From assembly GCA_016873255.1 (NCBI GenBank), contig VGXR01000006.1, positions 1 through 64,000 on the forward strand: a DNA stretch of 64,000 nt, in the 5' to 3' direction. The notes beneath the pieces were generated by a model that made no database searches, was not told the DNA's origin, and worked only from the letters and a program-made list of their open reading frames with translations. The stretch comes from Planctomycetota bacterium. Its GTDB lineage: Bacteria > Planctomycetota > Phycisphaerae > Phycisphaerales > SM1A02. Each line of letters begins with the position of its first letter. The first letter of the stretch is position 1. Both the position numbers and the translations under genes were made by a program. Positions 7,241 to 16,170 of this stretch are shown piece by piece.

Positions 7241-9897
7241 GAGCCGGAGTCTAGGTCCGGGTCCTGCCAGCGTGCATCGGCGGCACGCCCGAAGCGGCCC
7301 CAGTCCCGGCAGCGCGCACGGACCTCGCGGGGCACCGCGTCGCGGATGCGCTCGATGGCGAGCAGGCGAAGCGCAAGGACCTCGGCCTGGAACGAGCCGA
7401 GCGCCACCTCGGACTCGGCGCGCCTGCGATCGGCGTGCGATGCGGAGATCGGCAGGCGCCGGTCGAGCGACCCGGCGCGGCGGATCGACTCCCGACACAC
7501 GCCTTCGGCGCGCGCGACGAGGCGGTCGAACAGCGCCACAACCGACACGCGGAGCTCCGCCTGCTCCGGCGGAATCTGCGCGTCGATGGCACCCCACAGC
7601 GCGCGCAGGGACGCCTCGGGCCGATGCGCGTCGGGATAGCGCCGCCGGTCGGCCGTCGCCCGGATGCGCGCTGCATCCTCGGCGCCAAGCGCCGCACACG
7701 TTGCCTCGATGGCATCGTCGAAGGCGGCCCGGCACGCACGCTCGCGCTCGAGGGCAGCGCGCTGCTCGGCCTCGATCATCGCCCGGCGCGCCGCGCGCTC
7801 CTCGATGGGGGTGCGCCGGGACATGCCGCGCCAACCGCTGGACCCGCACTCCGTCGCCCGCACGTGCGCGGTGCGCGCCGCGGCGAGGACGGCGGCAAGC
7901 GACGGCGCTCGGCCCAGCAGCACGTCGGCGGCGCGCGCCCGCGCCTGCGGTGACAGCCCCGCGGCCAGCACCACGTCGGCCGGGTTGACGCGCAGCGACT
8001 GGACGGGGTGATCGCCCGTGGGGCGCGCGGTGGCCTCTCGGCGCGCATCGCCGAGCGCGCGCGAAACAGCGAGCAGCGCGCGGTCGTGATCGGCGATGGC
8101 GTCGCCGAACGCGGCATCGATCGCCGCAAGGAGCACCGCATCCTCGGCGGCAAGTGCCTTGCGGCCCTGCGCCTCCGCACGCTCGACGGCGGGCAGCAGC
8201 TCCGCCGAGGCCCATGCGTCCTCCGGCACGGCGGCATCGACTGCCTCCGAGGCCGCCATGCGCACGGCGGCCCATCGCTCGGCGTGGTCGGTGGCGATGG
8301 CATCGACGGCGGCAAGCCGCGCCTTATCGACGCCGAGCGACGCCAGCGTGTCCCGCAGCGCGGCCGGCCAGGCAGCATCGCCCCACTCGTCCGGCATGCC
8401 GAGCGACCAGGACCAGAAGTCGTACGGGGACGTGCCGCCGGGCTCCTCGTCGGCCTCCGGATCCTCCGAGGATCCCCCGAGGCGACGCCAGGAGCGAACG
8501 TGCTTGGTGAGCTCGGGGATGCGCTCGAGGCGCGCCCACAACTCCTCCTGGTCGGCCATGCCGCCCTCGCCCTCGGCGCCGTCGGGCATGTCCGCGTCCG
8601 GGCAATGCGCACCGCAGTCGGCGAGCAGCTGCGCGATGCGCTCGGAGCGCTCGCGCTCGGCGTCCTCGAAAACGACGCCATTCCCGAGCTCGTCCTCCTC
8701 CGGAGGCTTGCCGAGCGCCTCCGCGGCGCGGCCGAACTGCCTGAGGTACAGGTCCACCGATTCCTCGCGCCAGCGCGCCAGCGCGCGGTGCACGCAGGCC
8801 TCGCACGCGCCGGAGACGCCGCGGGCATGCAGCGGCGCGAAGAGGTCCATCGGCAGCACGCCCTCCGCGGTGCCCTCCAGGTGATTTGAGAGAATGCGGT
8901 AGAGGAGGGCCCACCGCCGCTCCGTCGCGACGGCCTGCAGCGCCGCGCGGCAGGCCTCGAGCTGCACGCGCGCGAGCGCTCCCAGCGCAGGACGGGCCGG
9001 CGCGGTCGCCGCCTCTGCCGCAGCGCCGTACGCCCGGTAGAGCTCGTTGAGCCGAGCGCCGGCGACCTCGCGTGCCGCGGAGCGCTCGGGCGTGTCGGCC
9101 TCGCCCTCCGCCGGCGGCCAGGCGTCGCGGCGCAGCTGCATGGCCTCCTCGGAGGTGAGCTCGCCCCAGCCATTGGCGGCTGCCCACCGCGCGCGAAGCA
9201 GCGGCTCACGTCGCTGCACCTCGGCAGCGTCCTGCGCGGCGGCGCGACGGCGGGCCGCGAACGGCGCGATGGCCTCGCGCACGGCGGCACGCGCCGCGGG
9301 ATCGTCGCGCAGCGCGTCGTCGAGCGCGGTCTCCAGGTCGCAGGAGACCAGCGTCGAAACCAGCTCGTCGCCGGTCTCCAGGCTGATCGACCCGAGCAGG
9401 ACACGAAGCTCGCGCCGCGACTGCGCGCGTCGCACCGCATCGCGCTCGGGGTCGGCAACGGCGGACGCGAGCTCCGCGAAGAGCGCCCCCTCGATCGCGG
9501 CGCGATCCGCCGCGCTCCGCTGCAGGAGGTCCACGAGCGCCGCACCGCCTTCGACGGATCCGAAGACCCGCCCGGCGCCCGCGGCCCACTCGACATCGGC
9601 ACGGGCCGCGCGCGGCCCCCACGCATCCGCGGAGGCGCGCCAGGCCTGCAGGTACCGCTCGTAGGCGGCGAAGAGCGCCTCGCGCGGCAACGTGGCCCCC
9701 GCGATGCGCACCAGCGCGTCGACATCGGTCACCTGCATCAGCGGCGGGGCCGACGGATGCCAGGCGCCGTCGCCGACATCCTGCGCGCGCGCCGATTGCG
9801 CCGCCACCGCGACCGCCGCGACAGCCCACACGACCGCAGGCCGCACCGCGCGACCGATGCGCGCCGCGCAGGCCGCCCCGGCGCGCCGCAGGTTCAC
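7237..9897 (-). CDS. Large secreted alpha-helical protein, unknown function
   Basis: 886 aa from a GTG at 9897 that overlaps the DinB-like gene's stop (GTGA). This start gives a clean signal peptide (VNLRRAGAACAARIGRAV... AQSARA before QD), whereas the longer form from 9972 would bury it. The mature protein is almost entirely predicted helix, rich in Ala, Arg, Glu and Asp, with long heptad-like stretches (for example 640-720) and acidic patches (PEEDELGN, DPEADEEPGG). Cysteines occur in CEAC and CGAHC pairs. No enzymatic motif is visible. It could be a periplasmic scaffold or stress protein. Gene order DinB-like, this protein, MIP channel with two 4-bp overlaps indicates one operon. Confidence 0.7.
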   Translation of the reverse strand: MNLRRAGAACAARIGRAVRPAVVWAVAAVAVAAQSARAQDVGDGAWHPSAPPLMQVTDVDALVRIAGATLPREALFAAYERYLQAWRASADAWGPRAARADVEWAAGAGRVFGSVEGGAALVDLLQRSAADRAAIEGALFAELASAVADPERDAVRRAQSRRELRVLLGSISLETGDELVSTLVSCDLETALDDALRDDPAARAAVREAIAPFAARRRAAAQDAAEVQRREPLLRARWAAANGWGELTSEEAMQLRRDAWPPAEGEADTPERSAAREVAGARLNELYRAYGAAAEAATAPARPALGALARVQLEACRAALQAVATERRWALLYRILSNHLEGTAEGVLPMDLFAPLHARGVSGACEACVHRALARWREESVDLYLRQFGRAAEALGKPPEEDELGNGVVFEDAERERSERIAQLLADCGAHCPDADMPDGAEGEGGMADQEELWARLERIPELTKHVRSWRRLGGSSEDPEADEEPGGTSPYDFWSWSLGMPDEWGDAAWPAALRDTLASLGVDKARLAAVDAIATDHAERWAAVRMAASEAVDAAVPEDAWASAELLPAVERAEAQGRKALAAEDAVLLAAIDAAFGDAIADHDRALLAVSRALGDARREATARPTGDHPVQSLRVNPADVVLAAGLSPQARARAADVLLGRAPSLAAVLAAARTAHVRATECGSSGWRGMSRRTPIEERAARRAMIEAEQRAALERERACRAAFDDAIEATCAALGAEDAARIRATADRRRYPDAHRPEASLRALWGAIDAQIPPEQAELRVSVVALFDRLVARAEGVCRESIRRAGSLDRRLPISASHADRRRAESEVALGSFQAEVLALRLLAIERIRDAVPREVRARCRDWGRFGRAADARWQDPDLDSGS

Positions 9898-10391
9898 ATC
9901 GCGCTCCCGAGGCCCATCACGCGGCGCCAGGTGCTCACCTGCCCGAGGTGCATCTGCATGTGGCCGATGCACAGGAAGGTGATGGCACCGCCCTTCTTCG
10001 GGAACATCTCCTTGAAGCGGCCCTCGGCGGGGTTCTCCTCGGCGAACACCGAGTCGGGTGCCGTCTCGAGCGCCTTGGCCACCGCGCGGTAGCCCGCGTT
10101 GAAGTGCGCCATCACCTCGTCCTTGGACGGGTACTCGCCCGGCTGCGCCTCCACGCCCGCCTTGAAGCGGTCGTCCCAGCCGGCCGGGTTGGGCACCACC
10201 AGGTCCGGGCGGCCGAGCATGCCGAGCGCGCGGTGCGGGTAGATCGCCAGGTGCGCCAGGTAGAAGGCCGGGCAGACCACCTCCTTCGCCGGGAACTGCG
10301 CGAACTTCTCCGCGGGGATGGTCTTGGTGAGGGCATCGGCGTAGCCGAGCCCGATGTTGAGGCCGGAGAGGACGTAGGAACCGTACGACAT
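9894..10391 (-). CDS. DinB/DUF1569-like four-helix protein
   Basis: 165 aa, no signal peptide. The DinB fold is suggested by three spaced histidine clusters that could hold a metal: LAHLAIYPHR (about 47-54) and HMQMHLGQVSTWRR (about 143-156), the second being the classic DinB C-terminal H-x3-HxxQ element. DinB-family proteins include thiol-dependent transferases using mycothiol or bacillithiol, but many have no known activity. First gene of the run that continues into the 886-aa protein by a 4-bp overlap. Confidence 0.75.
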   Translation of the reverse strand: MSYGSYVLSGLNIGLGYADALTKTIPAEKFAQFPAKEVVCPAFYLAHLAIYPHRALGMLGRPDLVVPNPAGWDDRFKAGVEAQPGEYPSKDEVMAHFNAGYRAVAKALETAPDSVFAEENPAEGRFKEMFPKKGGAITFLCIGHMQMHLGQVSTWRRVMGLGSAM

Positions 10392-10412
10392 GGCCCGCAG
10401 TCTACGCGGCGG

Positions 10413-11858
10413 TCAGAGCACCTCGGCGGCAAGGCTCGCGAGCTCGCTGCGCTCGGTCTTGGAGAGCGTGACGTGGCCGGCGATGGCCTGGCCCTTCATG
10501 CGCTCGATGGCGTGCGCCAGCCCGTTCGACGCGGCGTCGAGGTACGGGTTGTCGATCTGGCCGATGTCGCCGCAGAGCACGATCTTGGTGCCGTCGCCCA
10601 CGCGGCTCACGATGGTCTTGACCTCGTGCGGGCTGAGGTTCTGCGCCTCGTCCACGATCATGAACTGGTGCGGGATGCTGCGGCCGCGGATGTACGTGAG
10701 CGGCTCCATCACCAGCTTGCCCGTGGCCATCAGCTGGTCCATGCGCTGCTCCGTGCTCTTGCTGTCGGCGTCGCCCTGCGCGGTGCCCGACCGCGTGGAG
10801 AGCAGGTAGCCCACGTTGTCGAAGATGGGCTGCATCCACATGGAGAGCTTCTCGTCCTTGTCGCCCGGCAGGTAGCCGATGTCGCGCCCGAGCGGCATGA
10901 TGGGCCGCGCCACCAGCAGCTTGTCGAGGCGCTCCTCCTTGAGCACCTTCTGCATCCCCGAGGCGATGGCCATGAGCGTCTTGCCGGTGCCGGCGGGGCC
11001 GATGAGCGTGACCAGCTTCACGTCGTCGTCGAGCAGGAGGTCGAGCGCCATCGTCTGCTGCACGTTGCGCGCCATGACGCCGTAGACGGGCTTGCGCGGG
11101 CCGGTCACCGGGATCAGGTGGCCGGTGTTCCCGAGGACCCGTGCCAGGCCCGTGTGCCCGGGGTCGGCCTGGTCCATCAGGATCACGAACTGGTTCGGGA
11201 CGAGGGACTCGACGTCGAGCTTCTCGCCGTCGGGGCTGGTGGCCGGGAGCCCTTCGAGCGCGGAACGCGCCAGCTGGCGCTCGGAGTACAGCGAGTCGAT
11301 GAGGTCGGTCGGCACCTGCATCGAGCAGTACCCGGAGTGCAGCCAGTCCGCGTCCACGCGGTCGGCCTCGAAGTCCTCGCACGCGATGCCGAGCGCGTCG
11401 CACTTCACGCGCGCGTTGATGTCCTTGGTGATGAAGATGGTGCGCAGGCCCTTCGCCTTCAGCGCGGCCGCCACCGAGAGGATGCGGTTGTCGTTCTTGT
11501 CGAGCTCGAGCGATGAGTCGCCGGCGGCGGCCTCGGTGCGCGCCACCCGGATGCTGCCGCCCTGCTCGTTCCAGCGCACGCCCTCGAACAGGTGCCCGAA
11601 GCCGCGGAGCTTGTCGAGCGAGCGGATCACCTGGCGCGAGTTGCGGCCGGTCTCGTCGTTGTTCTTCTTGAACTTGTCGAGCTCCTCGATGACCGTCAGA
11701 GGGATGACGACCTCGTGCTCCTCGAACTTGAAGATCGACTGCGGGTTGTGCAGCAGCACGTTCGTGTCGAGCACGAAGTGCTTCCGGGTGGCCGTCGACG
11801 CGGCGGTGCTGGCGGTGCTTCGGGGTTCGGACGCGTCGCGGGCGGTGTGAATGGTCAA
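10413..11858 (-). CDS. PIN domain-PhoH ATPase fusion (PhoH2 type)
   Basis: About 481 aa. An N-terminal PIN nuclease domain (VLDTNVLLHN near 29-38, with acidic residues in IEELDKFK, RNSRQVIRSLD, DNRILSVA) is joined to a PhoH P-loop domain (GPAGTGKT at about 287-294, Walker B FMIVDEAQN, GDIGQID). PhoH2 proteins are RNA helicase/RNases. I chose the TTG at 11858 because AAGGA lies about 9 nt upstream on the minus strand. The upstream ATG at 11966 has no ribosome binding site, and the 36 extra codons span a GGCCGGCG-rich inverted repeat that looks non-coding. The ATG remains possible. Monocistronic. Confidence 0.88.
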   Translation of the reverse strand: MTIHTARDASEPRSTASTAASTATRKHFVLDTNVLLHNPQSIFKFEEHEVVIPLTVIEELDKFKKNNDETGRNSRQVIRSLDKLRGFGHLFEGVRWNEQGGSIRVARTEAAAGDSSLELDKNDNRILSVAAALKAKGLRTIFITKDINARVKCDALGIACEDFEADRVDADWLHSGYCSMQVPTDLIDSLYSERQLARSALEGLPATSPDGEKLDVESLVPNQFVILMDQADPGHTGLARVLGNTGHLIPVTGPRKPVYGVMARNVQQTMALDLLLDDDVKLVTLIGPAGTGKTLMAIASGMQKVLKEERLDKLLVARPIMPLGRDIGYLPGDKDEKLSMWMQPIFDNVGYLLSTRSGTAQGDADSKSTEQRMDQLMATGKLVMEPLTYIRGRSIPHQFMIVDEAQNLSPHEVKTIVSRVGDGTKIVLCGDIGQIDNPYLDAASNGLAHAIERMKGQAIAGHVTLSKTERSELASLAAEVL

Positions 11859-12032
11859 CGCGCGATCCTTCGTGCTTTGGGGGCCCTGGAGCCCCTGGTG
11901 GCGCCGGCCTTCGCCGGCCTGCGCGGCCGGCGTCCATGCCGGTCGCTTCCGAACGACTCTGGCCATAGGGTGCGATATCCCGTGGCCCGGGTCAAGCGGA
12001 TCCCGTCGGGATGAACGCTACCCTTGCGCGCC

Positions 12033-13316
12033 ATGGCACGCCAACCGCCCCGCCGCCCGCCCTCGGGCGCCGCCTCCGGACGTTCCCGCCGCATGCCGCG
12101 CAGCACGGGCCCGCGCCCCTCCACGATCGGTGCGCTGGCGGAGGCCATGGATCGCGTGGCGCCGGCGCGGCTCGCCGAGCCATGGGACAACGTCGGCCTG
12201 CTGCTCGGGGACCGCGCGGATCCCTGCGGGCGCGTGCTGGTGGCCGTCGACTGGACCGCCGCGGTGCTGGAGGAGGCCATTGCCCTCCGGGCCGATGCCG
12301 TGGTCTGCTACCACCCGCCGATCTTCGACGCGCTGAAGCGCCTCGCCTCCGACGACCCGCGCCAGCGCCTGCTCCTCGATGCCGCGCGCGCGGGCGTGGC
12401 GCTCCTCTCCCCGCACACGGCGCTCGACGCCGTGAAGGGCGGCGTCAACGACTGGCTGGCCGAGGGCATCGCCGGCGGTCCCGAGCCGTTCGCGCGCTGC
12501 GCGGGGCTTGAGCCGCTTCGGCCGGCGTCCAGCCTGCCGGGCGGCGAGGCCTTCAAGCTGGTGACGTTCGTGCCCGCGGAGGCCTCCGCGCGCGTGCGCG
12601 AGGCGCTTGCCGACGCCGGCGCCGGGGTCATCGGCGCCTACGACCGCTGCACCACGCGCGGCGACGTCACGGGCACGTTCCGCGGCGGCACGGGCACGAG
12701 CCCCGCCGTCGGCGCCGCCGGGCGCCAGGAGGAGGTGCGCGAGGAGCGCATCGAGACCGTGGCGTCCGCGGCCCGGTTGCCGTGGGCCATCGCCGCGCTG
12801 CGCGCGGTGCACCCCTACGAGGAACCCGCCTTGGAGGTGCACGCGCTCGCCGCACGCCCCTCGCTCGACGAGGGAGCCGGCCGCCTGCTCACGCTGCGCA
12901 CGCCGGCGTCGGTACGCGAGGTCGCCGTGCGCCTGCGACGCCACCTCGGCGTGCGGCGCATCGAGAGCGCGTGCCCGCCGGGCGCGGAGGCGGCACGGCA
13001 CTCCGTGATCGCGCTCTGCCCGGGTGCGGGCGCCTCGTTCCTCGCGGAAGCGGCAGCGCGCGGCGCGACCATGCTCGTGACGGGCGAGGCGCGCCACCAC
13101 GAGCACCTCGGCGCCATGGCCGCCGGCCTCACGCTGCTCCTGCCGGGCCACACGCAGACCGAGCGCGGCTACATGCCGACGCTCGCGCGCAAGCTCGCGC
13201 ACGCGCTCCCCGGCGTCTCGTTCACGACCAGCCAGTGCGACCTGCCGCCGCTCAGCGAGGCAGGCGGCTCGCCCGCGAGGGCACGAGCAGCCCGGCCTGC
13301 ACGACCGCGTCCCTGA
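12033..13316 (+). CDS. NIF3/DUF34 family dinuclear metal protein
   Basis: 427 aa from the ATG at 12033 (a TTG at 12024 is also in frame). Motifs in order: LAEPWDNVGLLLGD, CYHPPIF (the metal-site HH is YH here, as in many NIF3 proteins), HTALDAVKGGVNDWLAE, a middle insert domain (about 170-300), TGEARHHEHLGA and LLPGHTQTERGYMPTLA. The inserted domain matches the three-domain YqfO type. The family binds two metals and forms hexamers; GTP cyclohydrolase-like and metal-insertion roles have been proposed but are not settled. Its last 65 bp overlap the 3' end of the opposing cobalamin gene. Confidence 0.9.
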   Translation: MARQPPRRPPSGAASGRSRRMPRSTGPRPSTIGALAEAMDRVAPARLAEPWDNVGLLLGDRADPCGRVLVAVDWTAAVLEEAIALRADAVVCYHPPIFDALKRLASDDPRQRLLLDAARAGVALLSPHTALDAVKGGVNDWLAEGIAGGPEPFARCAGLEPLRPASSLPGGEAFKLVTFVPAEASARVREALADAGAGVIGAYDRCTTRGDVTGTFRGGTGTSPAVGAAGRQEEVREERIETVASAARLPWAIAALRAVHPYEEPALEVHALAARPSLDEGAGRLLTLRTPASVREVAVRLRRHLGVRRIESACPPGAEAARHSVIALCPGAGASFLAEAAARGATMLVTGEARHHEHLGAMAAGLTLLLPGHTQTERGYMPTLARKLAHALPGVSFTTSQCDLPPLSEAGGSPARARAARPARPRP

Positions 13317-14355
13317 GGCTGTGCGCCACGGCATCGGCGCCGAGCGTGGCGCCGAGACCCGGCTCCTCGGCCAGCGCCCCGCCGCCCACCAGGAGCGGCA
13401 CGGCAGAGGCGAAGGGCGAGGCCCGCATCGTCGCCACCAGGTCGCCGAGCGACCGGAGCGCCAGCGTCGTGGACGCGCTCGCCACCACCAGGTGGAAGGC
13501 GGACGCCGGCGTCGCGGAGCGCTCCTCGACGGACATCACCACCTCGCCGGCAGGCACGTTGCATCCGAGGAACTCGACGGACCAGCCGTCGATCTCGAGG
13601 AGGTCCGCCACCATGCGGATGCCGACCTCGTGCATGTCGCCGGCCACCGAGCAGCAGATCGCACGCCGTCCATCGGCAGGCCGCGCCTGGCCCGAGGCGG
13701 CCACGCGCAGCTGCGCGACGATGGAACGCGTCGCCGCGGTGCAGTAGTGCTCGTCCGCGATCGACGCCTCCTGCATGTGCCACATGCGGCCGATCTCGGC
13801 CATGGCCGGTGCGAGCACTCGCTCGTAGACATCGCCGAGCGGCAAGCCGCCGCGCAGCGCGTCGAGCGCAAGCGCGGTGGCCTGCTCCTTGTCGCGCTGC
13901 AGCAGGTGCAGCAGGTAGAGGCGGGCCAGCGTCGACTCGCGGCCCTCGCCGTCGAGGAGACCAGCGCCGGAGAACGGGCGCTCGAGCGCGCGGGCTCCCT
14001 CGACGAGGTACGGGCCCACGGCCGCTGCCGCGGTGTCGGGCAGCTCGGCCGCCACCGCCACGGAGAGCTGCTCCATGTGCGCGCGGATGTCACTTTCGGG
14101 CACGCCGCGGGTGCGCAGCGCCTCCGCGGACCACGATGCGTGGGACGCGAAGAGCCCCGGCCGCCCGCAGGCAACCGCCTCGGCCAGGTGCGCCAGGCGC
14201 GACTCCATCTCGGTGCGCCAGATGCGGCGCGCGTTGCCGCCGTAGCGACCGTCGAGCGCCGGGTCCGAACCGAGCAGACCGTCCATGGCGAGGTCGGCCA
14301 GGCCGCGCCGGAGGTCATCCAGCGTGGCGGCATGGGATCGGAGCGCCGGGTCCAT
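13252..14355 (-). CDS. Cobalamin-binding protein with CarH-like light-sensor motifs
   Basis: 367 aa from ATG 14355 (a GTG at 14397 overlapping the fabF stop would add 14). Residues 1-125 are an unassigned helical region. About 130-225 is a four-helix B12-binding cap containing W192, then nine residues, then E202-H203: the W-x9-EH motif that in CarH-type photoreceptors caps adenosylcobalamin. About 230-360 is the Rossmann B12 domain with D240-x-H242-x2-G245, the lower-axial histidine motif, then VVASAS and LLVGGGAL. No MerR-type DNA-binding domain is visible, so the output would be through partner binding or the N-terminal region. Sits just downstream of fabF on the same strand. Methyl-transfer carrier function is the alternative. 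Confidence 0.82.
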   Translation of the reverse strand: MDPALRSHAATLDDLRRGLADLAMDGLLGSDPALDGRYGGNARRIWRTEMESRLAHLAEAVACGRPGLFASHASWSAEALRTRGVPESDIRAHMEQLSVAVAAELPDTAAAAVGPYLVEGARALERPFSGAGLLDGEGRESTLARLYLLHLLQRDKEQATALALDALRGGLPLGDVYERVLAPAMAEIGRMWHMQEASIADEHYCTAATRSIVAQLRVAASGQARPADGRRAICCSVAGDMHEVGIRMVADLLEIDGWSVEFLGCNVPAGEVVMSVEERSATPASAFHLVVASASTTLALRSLGDLVATMRASPFASAVPLLVGGGALAEEPGLGATLGADAVAHSLRDAVVQAGLLVPSRASRLPR

Positions 14356-14389
14356 CGTTGGTGGGATTCGCCCGCCCCGCCCCGCGGAT

Positions 14390-15646
14390 TCAGCCACGGA
14401 ACCGGCCCAGCACCATCGAGGTGTTGTGCCCGCCGAACCCGAACGAGTTGTTGATGGCCACGTCCACCTTTGTCTCCTGCGCGGCGTTCGCCACGAAGTT
14501 CAGGTCGAAGCCCTCGTCGGGGTGGTCGAGGTTGATGGTGGGGGGCAGCACGCCATCGACGATCGCCTTGATGGTGGCCACGGCCTCGATTGCGCCGGCG
14601 CCGCCGAGCGTGTGCCCGGTGACGCTCTTGGTGCTCGACATGGCGAGCCTCGAGGCGTGCGCGCCGAACAGGCCCTTGACCGCGTGCACCTCGGCCTTGT
14701 CGCCGAGCGGGGTGCTGGTGCCGTGCGCGTTGATGTAGCCCACGGCGGTCGGGTCGAGCTCGGCGTCGCGGAGCGCGTTCTCCATGGCGCGGCGCGCGCC
14801 GCGGCCCTCATCGTCGGGGGCGGCGATGTGGAACGCGTCGCCCGTCACGCCGAAGCCGAGGAGCTCCGCGTAGATGCGGGCGCCTCGGCGCCGGGCGTGC
14901 TCGAGTTCCTCGAGGACCACGATGCCAGCACCCTCGGCGAGCACGAACCCGTCGCGATCCCTGTCGAACGGGCGGCTGGCCTTGCTGGGCGCGTCGTTGC
15001 GGGTGCTCAGCGCCTTCATCGCGGCGAAGCTGCCCACGCAGAGCGGGGTCACGGCGCCCTCGCTGCCGCCGGCCACCACCGCGTCGGCATCGCCGCGCTG
15101 GATCATGTGGAACGCGGCGCCGATGGCATGGCTGCCGGTGGCGCACGCGGTGGCCGTGGCGATGTTCGCGCCGCGCAGGCCGAAGCGGATGCTCACGTTG
15201 CCGGCCAGGGCGTTCACCATCAGCTTGGGCACGACGAACGGGCTGACCGTGCGCGGGCCCTTCTCGATGAGCTTGCGCAGGCCGACCTCGATGGTGTCGA
15301 TGCCGCCGATGCCGCTGCCGATGGCCACTCCGTAGCGGTACGGGTCGCCCTCGGAGAAGTCGAGGCCGCTGTCGGCCACGGCCTCCTCGGCGGCGCACAT
15401 GCCGAACACGCTGAAGCGGTCCATGCGCGAGATCGACTTGGGGTCGATGCGCTTCTCGGGATTGAGGTTGCGAACCTCGCCCGCGAAGTTGACGGTCCAC
15501 TCGGGCGTCGGGGTGAAGCTGGTGATCGGGCCGATGCCGGACCGCCCCTCGATGAGGGACTTCCAGAACTCGGGGACCGTGTTTCCGACGTCGGTCACGG
15601 CACCGAGGCCGGTGATGACGACTCGACGGAGGGTAATCGTCCGCAT
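14390..15646 (-). CDS. fabF: Beta-ketoacyl-ACP synthase II
   Basis: 418 aa. Condenses malonyl-ACP with a growing acyl-ACP in fatty-acid elongation. The thiolase-fold triad is present: Cys168 in TATACATGSHA, His in NAHGTSTPLGD (about 305) and His in SVTGHTLGGAG (about 343). C-terminal NNSFGFGGHN is the conserved family end. 95 bp after acpP on the same strand, the usual acpP-fabF order. Confidence 0.96.
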   Translation of the reverse strand: MRTITLRRVVITGLGAVTDVGNTVPEFWKSLIEGRSGIGPITSFTPTPEWTVNFAGEVRNLNPEKRIDPKSISRMDRFSVFGMCAAEEAVADSGLDFSEGDPYRYGVAIGSGIGGIDTIEVGLRKLIEKGPRTVSPFVVPKLMVNALAGNVSIRFGLRGANIATATACATGSHAIGAAFHMIQRGDADAVVAGGSEGAVTPLCVGSFAAMKALSTRNDAPSKASRPFDRDRDGFVLAEGAGIVVLEELEHARRRGARIYAELLGFGVTGDAFHIAAPDDEGRGARRAMENALRDAELDPTAVGYINAHGTSTPLGDKAEVHAVKGLFGAHASRLAMSSTKSVTGHTLGGAGAIEAVATIKAIVDGVLPPTINLDHPDEGFDLNFVANAAQETKVDVAINNSFGFGGHNTSMVLGRFRG

Positions 15647-15741
15647 GGCGGTGGGGGCGGGAGGTGGCTGACGGCGGAAAGAAATGCGCCCCGGCCCGCG
15701 GGGGGCCGGAGCGCGGGGTTACGTGCGGGACCGGCCCGGGC

Positions 15742-15999
15742 TCACTTCGCGCCCTTGGCCTGCATCTGGTCGTGGATGAAGTCGACCGCGTTGCCGACCG
15801 TCAGGATCTTGCTGGTCTGGTCGTCCGGGATCTGGATGTCGAACTCCTCCTCGAGTTGCATCACCAGCTCGACGAGGTCGAGGCTGTCGGCGTTCAGGTC
15901 GCTGGTGAAGTTCGTGTCGCGTTTGACCTTGTCCTTGTCGGCCGAGAGCTTCTCGGCAACGACCGCGATCACCTTCGGCTCGATCTCGTCCTTGGTCAC
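15742..15999 (-). CDS. acpP: Acyl carrier protein
   Basis: 85 aa carrier of acyl chains in fatty-acid synthesis. The phosphopantetheine attachment serine is Ser39 in DLNADSLDLVELV, and the protein is acidic as expected. The start is set by a GTG at 15999 with a strong AAAGGAG about 7 nt upstream; the in-frame ATG at 16074 would add 25 atypical residues and pass through a hairpin. Lies between fabG and fabF. Confidence 0.95.
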   Translation of the reverse strand: MTKDEIEPKVIAVVAEKLSADKDKVKRDTNFTSDLNADSLDLVELVMQLEEEFDIQIPDDQTSKILTVGNAVDFIHDQMQAKGAK

Positions 16000-16025
16000 G
16001 TCGCGCTCCTTTGGGAGGGTTTGGC

Positions 16026-16047
16026 GGGGCCGGTGGTTTCCGGCCCC
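16026..16047 (-). other. Hairpin in the acpP leader
   Basis: An 8-bp GC-only stem (16026-16033 with 16040-16047) with a 6-nt loop lies between the fabG stop and the acpP ribosome binding site. There is no T-run, so it may be an RNA processing or stability element that lets acpP be expressed at higher level than its neighbours, rather than a terminator. Confidence 0.4.
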
Positions 16048-16170
16048 TTGTGTGAAGGGGGGAATATAGCGCAAACCCGGCAGGCAAGTGGGCCACCGGG
16101 ACCCGGCCCATGGCCGGGAAGAACGCCTCCGGAAACCCGCCGCGGGGCCTTCCGGTCGGCGGGGCGGCGG

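Noticed and set aside
11859-11966. N-terminal extension of the PhoH protein
   Set aside because: Possible ATG at 11966, but no ribosome binding site, GC-rich inverted repeats in the stretch, and a TTG with AAGGA at 11858 fits better. Not fully excluded.
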